A stretch of 20,285 nt of DNA from positions 1 to 20,285 of the forward strand of contig DYKK01000017.1 of assembly GCA_020722625.1 (NCBI GenBank), written 5' to 3'. Each line of letters starts with the position of its first letter. Position 1 is the stretch's first letter. The notes beneath the pieces were generated by a model. That model was not told where the DNA came from. It ran no database searches and was given only the letters and a program-made list of their open reading frames with translations. The DNA comes from Anaeromyxobacter dehalogenans. Lineage in GTDB: Bacteria > Myxococcota_A > UBA9042 > DTJE01. Made by a program: the position numbers and the translations under genes. Below, piece by piece: positions 14,344 through 20,285 of the stretch.

Positions 14344-15657
14344 TTGGAAACCACGGGACGCAAAGACGACGGGTCGGTCCGGACACAACGGACGCTGGCC
14401 CTTCAAGGGATCGTGAGCCGCGAGGCCGCGGCCGTGGCGCGCGGCGAGGACCTGCCGGTGTCCGAGGTCGCGGCGGGGGTCGCGGCGGGACGGATCGTGA
14501 TCCCCGCGAACCCGGCGCACCGCAACCTGAAGCCCGTGGGCATCGGCGCGGGCCTGCGCGTCAAGGTCAACGTGAACCTGGGGCGGTCGCAGACCACGTC
14601 CTGTCTGACCGAGGAGATCGAAAAGGTCCGCATCGCCCTGCGGTACGGGGCGGACGCGGTGATGGACCTCTCGACCGGCCCGGGCATCGAGGACATCCGG
14701 CGCGCGGTGCTCGAGGCGTGCCCGGCCCCGGTGGGGACCGTCCCGGTCTATGAGGCCGTGGACCCCGTCAAGGACAGCGCGTTGCTGACCGTGGACGACT
14801 TCATCGGGGTCGTGGCCCGGCAGGCCGAGCAGGGCGTGGACTTCATGACGATCCACGCCGGGGTCCTGCGGGAGCACGCACGGCTCGTGGGCGGCCGCCT
14901 GACCGGGGTGGTGAGCCGCGGCGGGGCCCTGATGCTCCGGTGGATGGAGCGGAATGACCGGGAAAATCCATATTATGAATATTTCGACCGCATCCTGGAG
15001 ATCGCGGCGGAGCACGACGTGACCCTCTCGCTCGGGGACGGGCTGCGGCCGGGCTGCCTGCACGACGCCTCGGACGCGGCGCAGATGGCGGAACTCGACA
15101 CCCTGGGCGAGTTGACCCGACGCGCCTGGGAGGCCGGAGTCCAGGTGATGATCGAGGGACCGGGCCACGTCCCGGCCGACCAGATCGCCTGGAACGTCGA
15201 GCGCGAGAAAGAGGCGTGCCACGGCGCGCCGTTCTATGTGCTCGGCCCCCTGGTGTGCGACATCGCGCCCGGGTACGACCACATCACGGGGGCGATCGGG
15301 GCCACGCTTGCGGCCATGGCGGGCGCGGACTTCTTGTGCTACGTCACGCCCAAGGAGCACCTGGGCCTGCCCGACATCGAGGACGTGCGCGCGGGGATCG
15401 TCGCGTTCAAGATCGCGGCCCACGCGGCGGACGTGGCCCGGGGACTGCCCGGGGCGCGCGACCGGGACGACGAGATGGCCCGGGCCCGGTACGCCTTCGA
15501 CTGGGACCGGCAGTTCGCGCTGTCCCTGGACCCGGAGCGGGCGCGCGAGTACCACGACCAGACGCTGCCGGGGCCGCGGTACCGGGAATCGCCGTACTGC
15601 TCGATGTGCGGGCCGACCTATTGCCCGATGAGGATCTCGAAGGAGGTGTCCCGGTAG
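14344..15657 (+). CDS. thiC: Phosphomethylpyrimidine synthase ThiC
   Basis: A 437-residue radical-SAM enzyme that rearranges aminoimidazole ribotide to hydroxymethylpyrimidine phosphate, the thiamine pyrimidine precursor. Motifs: GRIVIPANPAH, NLGRSQT, KVRIALRYGADAVMDLSTG, MTIHAGVL, SRGGALM, SLGDGLRPGC, MIEGPGHVP, FYVLGPLVCDIAPGYDHI, and the C-terminal cluster-binding CxxCxxxxC (Cys419, 422, 427). It is the short form of about 430 residues, without the N-terminal extension of enterobacterial ThiC. No ATG fits: TTG 14344 gives LETTGRKDDGSVRTQRTLALQGI, aligned with the usual N-terminus, with GAGG about nine bases upstream; another TTG lies at 14323. The longer ATG-started frame from 14137 begins inside repeats. 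No other thi genes are in the window. The TPR lipoprotein gene starts one base after the stop. Confidence 0.95.
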   Translation: METTGRKDDGSVRTQRTLALQGIVSREAAAVARGEDLPVSEVAAGVAAGRIVIPANPAHRNLKPVGIGAGLRVKVNVNLGRSQTTSCLTEEIEKVRIALRYGADAVMDLSTGPGIEDIRRAVLEACPAPVGTVPVYEAVDPVKDSALLTVDDFIGVVARQAEQGVDFMTIHAGVLREHARLVGGRLTGVVSRGGALMLRWMERNDRENPYYEYFDRILEIAAEHDVTLSLGDGLRPGCLHDASDAAQMAELDTLGELTRRAWEAGVQVMIEGPGHVPADQIAWNVEREKEACHGAPFYVLGPLVCDIAPGYDHITGAIGATLAAMAGADFLCYVTPKEHLGLPDIEDVRAGIVAFKIAAHAADVARGLPGARDRDDEMARARYAFDWDRQFALSLDPERAREYHDQTLPGPRYRESPYCSMCGPTYCPMRISKEVSR

Positions 15658-15658
15658 G

Positions 15659-16633
15659 ATGCTGCCGATGTCCCAGGTCGCGGCCCGCCTGTCGGTCCTG
15701 ATGGTCGTGGTCTCGTGCGCCGGCTCGTGGCAGGCACGGGAACTGGACGCCCTCGGGGTCGGGGGCCGCGAATTCCAGCGCGTGCGCACGCTCCTCGTGG
15801 GCGGGCGGGTGATCGAGGCCCGGCAGGCCCTGGGCGAGATGCCGGCCTCCACGCGCGAGACCCCGGGATGGCACTACCTGATGGGCCGGACCCTCCTGGC
15901 CGAGGGCGACTCGCGGGGGGCCGTCGCGCAGTTCGAGGAGGCCCGGAAGCGGCATCCGGGATCGGCCGCGATTGACAACGACCTGGCCGTGGCGCTCGTG
16001 CGCGTGGGACGCGCGGACCAGGCCACGGCCCTCCTGGACGCCCTGCACGCGGCGAGGCCCGGGGACGCGGACATCGCGCTCAACCGGGCCGTGGCGCGGA
16101 TGGGCGCGGGCTGGACCGCGGAGGCGGTCGAGACGCTGCGGCACCTGGTCCTCGAACACCCCGACTGGTTCGAGGCGCGCTACGACCTCGGCCTCGCCGC
16201 GGCCGCGACCGGTGACTTCCAGACGGCGGTGGTCCAGTTGCGCGAGGCGTTGCGCGTCCGGCCCGGGGACCGGGACGCGCTGGTGGCGCTGTCGCAGGCG
16301 TGCTCGGCGTCCGGGGACCGGGTGGGCGCGGAGCAGGCCGCGCGGGAGGCCCTGGCCCGCTACCCGTCCGACCCGGGCGTGCTCACGGGCTCCGGGGCGT
16401 TCCTGGAGGGCCAGGGGGACCTGGCGGGGGCGCTCGCGCAGTACCGGCAGGCCACCGTGGTGGACCCGTCGTGCTCGGCCTGCTGGTACAACCTCGGGCG
16501 GCTGGCCGAGCGGCAGGGAGATTTCGAGACCGCGGCGCTCGCGTACCGGCGCCACATCGAGACCGCGAAGGACCCGGCTGGGGTCGAGGCGGTGCGGCTG
16601 CGCCTGCGGGCGATCACGGGGTCGCGCGACTAG
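15659..16633 (+). CDS. TPR-repeat lipoprotein
   Basis: A 324-residue predicted lipoprotein: MLPMSQVAARLSVLMVVVSC ends in a good lipobox (VVSC, Cys20). From about residue 35 to 310 it is a chain of tetratricopeptide-like helical pairs, for example HYLMGRTLLAEGDSRGAVAQ, NDLAVALVRVGRADQATAL, YDLGLAAAATGDFQTAVVQL and WYNLGRLAERQGDFETAALAY, roughly seven or eight units. TPR scaffolds mediate protein-protein contacts; the partner is unknown and attachment would be on the periplasmic side of a membrane. AAGGAGG about 11 bases upstream lies inside the end of thiC. An alternative ATG at 15668 is equally compatible with the signal peptide. It is wedged between thiC (one-base gap) and glyA (34 bases), which suggests co-transcription, but a link to thiamine or one-carbon metabolism is not implied by the sequence. 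Confidence 0.9.
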   Translation: MLPMSQVAARLSVLMVVVSCAGSWQARELDALGVGGREFQRVRTLLVGGRVIEARQALGEMPASTRETPGWHYLMGRTLLAEGDSRGAVAQFEEARKRHPGSAAIDNDLAVALVRVGRADQATALLDALHAARPGDADIALNRAVARMGAGWTAEAVETLRHLVLEHPDWFEARYDLGLAAAATGDFQTAVVQLREALRVRPGDRDALVALSQACSASGDRVGAEQAAREALARYPSDPGVLTGSGAFLEGQGDLAGALAQYRQATVVDPSCSACWYNLGRLAERQGDFETAALAYRRHIETAKDPAGVEAVRLRLRAITGSRD

Positions 16634-16667
16634 AAGACCGCGGCAAGACACGAGAGGAGGAAGACCT

Positions 16668-17921
16668 GTGAACCAGCCATCCCTGCGCGAGGCGGACCCG
16701 GACGTGGCGTCCTTGATCGCGGCCGAGGAGCGGCGCGAGTTCGAGAAGGTGCGGTTGATCCCGTCCGAAAACTACGTGTCGCGGGCCGTGCTCGAGGCCA
16801 CGGGGAGCGTTCTCACGAACAAGTACTCGGAGGGGTACGCGGGGAAGCGCTACTACGAGGGCCAGCAGAACATTGACCCGCTCGAGTCGCTGGCCGTGGA
16901 GCGCGCGCGCGCCCTGTTCGGGGCGGACCACGCGAACGTGCAGCCCTATTCCGGGTCCCCGGCGAACCTGGCCGTCTATTTCGCGCTCCTGAAGCCCGGG
17001 GACACGGTGATGGGCATGGCCCTGCCGCACGGCGGTCACCTGACGCACGGGTGGAACGTGTCCATCACGGGGGCCTGGTTCCGCAGTGTCCAGTACGGGG
17101 TGAACCTGGAAACGGGGCGGCTGGACTACGACCAGATGCGCGACCTGGCCCGGCGCGAGCGACCCCGCCTGATCATCGCCGGGGCGACCGCCTACCCGCG
17201 GGTGATTGACTTCGCGGCCTTCCGGGCCGTGGCGGACGAGGTCGGGGCGACCTTCCTGGCGGACATGGCCCACATCGCGGGCCTGGTCGCGGGTGGGGCC
17301 CACCCGAGCCCGGTGCCGCACGCGCACGTGGTCACGACCACGACCCACAAGACCCTGCGGGGGCCGCGCGGGGCCATGATCCTGTGCCGCGAGGACCTCG
17401 CGAAGGCCGTGGACAAGGCGGTGTTCCCCGGGCTGCAAGGGGGACCGCACAACCACACGACCGCCGGGATCGCGGTGGCCCTGCGCGAGGCCGCGACCCC
17501 CGCGTTCCGCGAGTACGCGCACCAGGTCGTACGCAACGCCCGCGCCCTGGCCGAGGCCCTCGCGGGGTACGGGTTCAAACTGGTCTCGGGCGGGACGGAC
17601 AACCACCTGATCCTGATGGACGTGACGCCGCGCGGCCTGACGGGAAAGCAGTTCGCGAAGGCCCTGGACCGGGCCGGGCTCGAGTGCAACTACAACACGG
17701 TCCCGGGCGACCCGCGCAAGCCCTTCGACCCGAGCGGGGTGCGGCTCGGAACCCCGGCCGTGACCAGCCGGGGCATGAAGGAGCCCGACATGGCCCGCAT
17801 CGCGGCCTTCTTCCACGAGGTCGCCGAGGCCGTCGAGGACCCGGACGCCCTGGACCGCATCGCGGCCCGCGTGCGCGACTTCACGAGCGCCTTCCCGTGT
17901 CCGGGGATCCTCGTGGGGTGA
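16668..17921 (+). CDS. glyA: Serine hydroxymethyltransferase
   Basis: A 417-residue PLP enzyme interconverting serine and glycine with tetrahydrofolate to make 5,10-methylene-THF. Motifs: LIPSENYVS near the N-terminus, TNKYSEGYAGKRYYEG, NVQPYSGSPANLAVYFALL, the PLP-lysine region TTTTHKTLRGPRGAMI with Lys228 as the Schiff-base residue, FPGLQGGPHNH, SGGTDNHL and GVRLGTPAVTSRGM. Length is normal. GTG 16668 is the start: GGAGG lies seven bases upstream and the product starts as the family does. The frame is open another 700 bases upstream only as a shadow of the TPR gene. It follows thiC and the TPR gene; a shared transcript is likely. No glycine or folate riboswitch is seen in the 34-base gap. 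Confidence 0.96.
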   Translation: MNQPSLREADPDVASLIAAEERREFEKVRLIPSENYVSRAVLEATGSVLTNKYSEGYAGKRYYEGQQNIDPLESLAVERARALFGADHANVQPYSGSPANLAVYFALLKPGDTVMGMALPHGGHLTHGWNVSITGAWFRSVQYGVNLETGRLDYDQMRDLARRERPRLIIAGATAYPRVIDFAAFRAVADEVGATFLADMAHIAGLVAGGAHPSPVPHAHVVTTTTHKTLRGPRGAMILCREDLAKAVDKAVFPGLQGGPHNHTTAGIAVALREAATPAFREYAHQVVRNARALAEALAGYGFKLVSGGTDNHLILMDVTPRGLTGKQFAKALDRAGLECNYNTVPGDPRKPFDPSGVRLGTPAVTSRGMKEPDMARIAAFFHEVAEAVEDPDALDRIAARVRDFTSAFPCPGILVG

Positions 17922-17967
17922 CGCCGATGAAAAACGGAGACGCGCAGAGGCCGCTTGAGCCGTCGCG

Positions 17968-18054
17968 GCGCCCCGCCCCCCGCGTCCAACGTGGCCCTGA
18001 CACTGTCACTGCCCCCTGTCACTGAACCTGTCCACTGAATCTGCCCTCTGTCAC
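17968..18054 (+). repeat. Dispersed CTG-hexamer repeat, copy D
   Basis: GGCGCCCCGCCCC lead-in, head CCGCG-TCCAA-CGTGG (17980-17994), then CTGACACTGTCACTG and a tail containing CACTGAACCTGTCC. It starts 47 bases after the glyA stop, in the same orientation as glyA. Confidence 0.82.
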
Positions 18055-18100
18055 CGCATCGCCTGGAAGTCCGTGGTTATCTTGCAGATCGGTGGCGGCG

Positions 18101-18119
18101 GCGCGAGCGGTGCTCGCGC
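18101..18119. terminator. Strong hairpin between convergent genes, possible terminator
   Basis: GCGCGAGC, loop GGT, GCTCGCGC: a perfect 8-bp GC-rich stem in the convergent gap. It would fold in either transcript, but no T-tract follows on either strand, so intrinsic termination is uncertain. Confidence 0.3.
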
Positions 18120-18180
18120 GTCCAGGGGAACCATCAAGAGACCCTGTTGCGATCGTTGAGAGTTTTTCAACGGCCTCTGC

Positions 18181-18216
18181 CACGACAACGTCGGTCGCGG
18201 GGACGGGGCATGACGG
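18181..18216 (-). repeat. Dispersed repeat, head-only copy E
   Basis: Read on the minus strand it carries CCGTCATGCCCCGTCC and CCGCGACCGACGTTGTCGTG, matching the lead-in and head of copy F almost base for base. The CTG-hexamer tail is missing. It therefore looks truncated at the junction with the CTG part. Confidence 0.7.
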
Positions 18217-18241
18217 CGGATCAGGGGGAAGCAGTGGTTGC

Positions 18242-19960
18242 TCACGGCGCGTCGAGCCGCCGGCGGAACTCCCGGAACTCGGGGTGGTCCGGGTGTCGTG
18301 TCACCAGCTCGTCGAACAGGAGGCGCGCCTCGTCCCGTCGGCCGTTGCGGGCCAGCAGCTTCGCGAGGGCGAACCGCGCCTGGGTCGCGTTCGGGTGGGC
18401 GCCGACGAACCCGCCCAGGCGGGCAACGGCGTCGTCGAGGTGGCCCGTCCGCTCGAGTGCCTGAGCGAGCTGGATGGCCGCGTCTTCGTAGTCCGGGTAG
18501 ATCCGCAGGGAGCGATCGAACGCGGCGATCGCGGGCCCCAGGTCTTGCCCGCGGTCCAGCGCGCAGATCCCCAAGCCGTACAGGGCCTTCGCGCTCCGAG
18601 GGGAGGCCTCGGCGGTCCGCTCGAAGAACCCGCAGTTCGTTCGGGTCTCCGCGATCCGTTGCAGGGTCAGCCCCGACAGGACCGCCAGGGCCCCGATCGC
18701 GGCCCCACCCGCCCAGCGTCGCGTACGGGGGGCCGTCCGGGCCCGGAGCGCGCCCGCGGCGCCCGCCGCGACGGCCAGGAACAGGCCGATTCCAGGGAGA
18801 TAGCACAGCCGCTCGGCCATGATCGTGCCAATGGGGAAGGCGAGGTTCGACACCGGGAAGATGGCGACCAGGAACCACGCGATCCCGAGCGCCACGACCG
18901 GGGACCTCCGGACGGAGAGGACGCCGACACCGGCCAGGGCCGCACAGGACACGGCGCCCACGAGGAATGAGGGGTCCGCCCAGGCGGTCACCGGGGGGAT
19001 CTGGGCGAACGAGTAGTCCGCCGAAAGGTGCAGCGGCGCCACGAACAGGGCGAGATAGCGGCCCAGGACGGCGAAGGCGGTCCGGATGCGGTCCAGCGTG
19101 GCCGCGTGTGCCAGGGGATTGTCGAGAATCGAGAAGCCTGTCCCGTGGTACAGACCGCCGAGCACGACGGCACGGGCGGCCAGGTAGGCCCCGATCGCCG
19201 CGAGGGAGAAGGCGAGGGCCACGCCTGCCCTCTGGAGAGGGAGGCGGGCCGGCCGGTCGTCGCCGTCCGTCCCCCGAGGCGCGCCGAGCAGAAACAGGAG
19301 CGCCAGCGCCGGGGCCGCCACGGCGTTCTCTTTCGAGAAGATTCCGACCGCCTGGACCGCCGCGATCCCGGCCAGCAAGGCGATCCCGGCGAAGTCACGT
19401 CGCCGGCGGGACACGGGCGCCGGGCGGAACACGTAGGCGTGGACCAGCAGCAGGACCCCCAGGCTGGCCGCCGTCCCGACGATCTCCGAGCGGTTCGACA
19501 CGAAGATCACGGCCTCCGAGTTCAGGGGGTGGACGGCGAAGGCCGCCGACGCGAGCGCCGCCGCGAGGGGGGGGCCGCGGGTCGGCGCCAGCGCCCGGAG
19601 GAACACGAGGAACACGAGGAAGGCGACCAGCGCATGAAACAGGAGGTTGAGCGCGCGGTGGGCCGCCGGCACCGCGCCCGCGACGTGGCAGACCGCGGCG
19701 TGGAGCAGGATGGTCAACGGCCGGTATGCCGACCTCTCGTCTTGAAAGACGCCGGCCCAGTAGTCCGATCGGAAGATCCGGCCCACGTCGAGGTCGCCCC
19801 CGCAGACCAGCGGGTTGTGAGCCACCACGTGGATGTCGTCGAACAGGAACTCGCTGGGAAGGGATGTCAGGTAGATGGCGATGGCGGCCAGGACAGCAGG
19901 CGCCCACCACCACCCGGGGTGACGTCCGTCGCCGTTTCTGCCTCCCGACTCGGCGGGCAC
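18242..19960 (-). CDS. TMTC-like multipass membrane protein with C-terminal TPRs
   Basis: A 572-residue integral membrane protein. An initial hydrophobic segment (WWWAPAVLAAIAIYLTSL, 17-34) is followed by FLFDDIHVVAHNP, the early acidic-loop motif of GT-C glycosyltransferases and TMTC proteins (Asp41-Asp42). There are then roughly ten further hydrophobic segments to about residue 430, including 'IGTIMAERLCYLPGIGLFLAVA', a close match to the TMTC/DUF1736 'ERL.YLPS.GF' signature. The last 130 residues are three or so TPR pairs (KALYGLGICALDRGQDLGPA, AAIQLAQALERTGHLDDA, FALAKLLARNGRRDEA). Eukaryotic TMTCs are O-mannosyltransferases; bacterial homologues are mostly uncharacterised, so a protein- or glycan-glycosylating role is inference. 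The start is GTG 19960 with GAGGAG about ten bases upstream. Monocistronic, convergent with glyA. Confidence 0.9.
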   Translation of the reverse strand: MPAESGGRNGDGRHPGWWWAPAVLAAIAIYLTSLPSEFLFDDIHVVAHNPLVCGGDLDVGRIFRSDYWAGVFQDERSAYRPLTILLHAAVCHVAGAVPAAHRALNLLFHALVAFLVFLVFLRALAPTRGPPLAAALASAAFAVHPLNSEAVIFVSNRSEIVGTAASLGVLLLVHAYVFRPAPVSRRRRDFAGIALLAGIAAVQAVGIFSKENAVAAPALALLFLLGAPRGTDGDDRPARLPLQRAGVALAFSLAAIGAYLAARAVVLGGLYHGTGFSILDNPLAHAATLDRIRTAFAVLGRYLALFVAPLHLSADYSFAQIPPVTAWADPSFLVGAVSCAALAGVGVLSVRRSPVVALGIAWFLVAIFPVSNLAFPIGTIMAERLCYLPGIGLFLAVAAGAAGALRARTAPRTRRWAGGAAIGALAVLSGLTLQRIAETRTNCGFFERTAEASPRSAKALYGLGICALDRGQDLGPAIAAFDRSLRIYPDYEDAAIQLAQALERTGHLDDAVARLGGFVGAHPNATQARFALAKLLARNGRRDEARLLFDELVTRHPDHPEFREFRRRLDAP

Positions 19961-19993
19961 CGCCTGACCGCTCCTCGCGCAAGACCGAAGAGA

Positions 19994-20002
19994 ATTCTAG
20001 CA
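19994..20002 (-). promoter_or_regulatory. Candidate extended -10 promoter of the TMTC-like gene
   Basis: On the minus strand TGCTAGAAT combines an extended-TG element with TAGAAT (5 of 6 to consensus), 33 bases before GTG 19960. There is no clear -35, as is usual for extended -10 promoters. Initiation would be near 19987. Confidence 0.4.
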
Positions 20003-20137
20003 TCGTGGTGTGGCTGACCGGGATCCACCCTCGTGAACCGCACCCGGTTCTCTGGACACGTGTCTGTACAGGACGGCGACCTCCTGGCAAGTACGACACC
20101 GGCTTCGCGGACCCTGACGGATGAAACCGACCCTTTG

Positions 20138-20158
20138 GCCGCGGGCAGTACCCGCGGC
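20138..20158. repeat. Perfect 8-bp stem-loop
   Basis: GCCGCGGG, loop CAGTA, CCCGCGGC. It lies in the intergenic stretch upstream of the TMTC-like gene, with no T-run. It could be a REP-like palindrome, a regulator site, or a hairpin ending a transcript arriving from outside the window. Confidence 0.5.
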
Positions 20159-20190
20159 TCCAGGTTCGCGTCGAGTTTCTTCGTAGGGGT

Positions 20191-20221
20191 CCGGCATCCG
20201 GCATCCGGGATCCGGGGTCGC
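20191..20221. repeat. Short tandem CCGGCATCCGG / GGATCC repeat
   Basis: CCGGCATCCGGCATCCGGGATCCGG shows an 8-9 base period. Its reverse complement shares a string of about 20 bases, with one mismatch, with the spacer at 14157-14181, again beside a dispersed-repeat copy. Confidence 0.55.
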
Positions 20222-20238
20222 GGTGGAAGCGGCCTCCT

Positions 20239-20285
20239 CGTCATGCCCCGCCCCCGCGACCGACGTTGTCCTGGCACTGGCACTG
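20239..20285 (+). repeat. Dispersed CTG-hexamer repeat, copy F (cut by window end)
   Basis: CGTCATGCCCCGCCCC lead-in, head CCGCGACCGACGTTG, then CCTGGCACTGGCACTG up to the last base. The tail continues beyond the window. It is closest to copy E. Confidence 0.75.

Larger units (their letters stand above)
17922..18241. other. Convergent glyA / TMTC-like intergenic region
   Basis: A 320-base gap at the meeting of two 3' ends. It holds repeat copies D and E, and a GCGCGAGC-GGT-GCTCGCGC hairpin (18101-18119). A looser CGTTGA...TCAACG inverted repeat (18154-18172) encloses a T-run; the segment GTTGAAAAACTC on the minus strand resembles ends of some insertion sequences, but no transposase is present. 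No gene is seen. Confidence 0.5.
19961..20285. other. Upstream region of the TMTC-like gene to the window edge
   Basis: These 325 bases hold an extended -10 candidate (19994-20002), a perfect 8-bp hairpin (20138-20158), GGATCC-type GC repeats (20191-20221) and the first part of repeat copy F. An open minus-strand frame crosses it but shows no family motif or ribosome site, so I see no gene. Confidence 0.5.

Noticed and set aside
14203..15852. A 549-codon minus-strand frame opposite thiC
   Set aside because: Antisense shadow of an unmistakable thiC.
18051..18241. C-terminal part of a transposase from the minus-strand frame (ICKITTDFQAM)
   Set aside because: No catalytic motif or family match that I can name; the frame is a shadow continuing out of the TMTC-like gene.

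Overview
The window is about 20 kb of very GC-rich bacterial DNA, probably a chromosome segment from a Myxococcota or related former-Deltaproteobacteria lineage. This placement is inferred from gene style and no taxonomic marker was compared. Clues are several lipoproteins with Asp/Glu/Pro/Gly-rich linkers after the lipobox, a giant secreted protein of 'CDDG..CT' cysteine modules with a 'CDGxDNDCDG' motif, and high-GC coding that creates long antisense open frames. There are no tRNA or rRNA genes, CRISPR array, phage genes or intact insertion sequence.

Layout. (1) 145-9042, cell-envelope block: a lipoprotein of unknown function on the minus strand, then, divergently, an outer-membrane beta-barrel candidate and a 1,653-residue cysteine-rich lipoprotein with a MAM/jelly-roll-like insert and a propeller-like C-terminus. 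(2) 9340-10537: an HD-domain protein and a small DUF123 (GIY-YIG-like) protein. (3) 10775-13973, minus strand: a compact operon tsaD - cysteine-rich lipoprotein - rsmA, joining tRNA t6A synthesis and 16S rRNA dimethylation around a surface protein. (4) 14344-17921, plus strand: thiC - TPR lipoprotein - glyA, tightly spaced. (5) 18242-19960, minus strand: a TMTC/GT-C-like membrane protein with C-terminal TPRs.

The gaps carry the least expected material. A dispersed repeat is present in six copies or partial copies (10472-10553, 14031-14126, 14181-14272, 17968-18054, 18181-18216, 20239-20285). It has a GC-rich lead-in, a short stem-loop head (CCGCG-NCCRA-CGYGG type) and a tail of irregular CTG-starting hexamers ending in CCTGAACCTGTCC. 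One copy runs through the stop codon of the DUF123 gene and supplies its last residues; two lie in direct tandem between tsaD and thiC. Two broken transposase relics also lie in gaps: an IS91-type zinc-binding-domain fragment at 10643-10756 (minus) and a probable integrase-type N-terminus with a frameshift at 2728-2870 (plus).

Housekeeping calls (tsaD, rsmA, thiC, glyA) rest on clear catalytic motifs. Calls for the envelope proteins are architectural. No T-tract terminator was convincing anywhere, and promoter calls are weak pattern matches.
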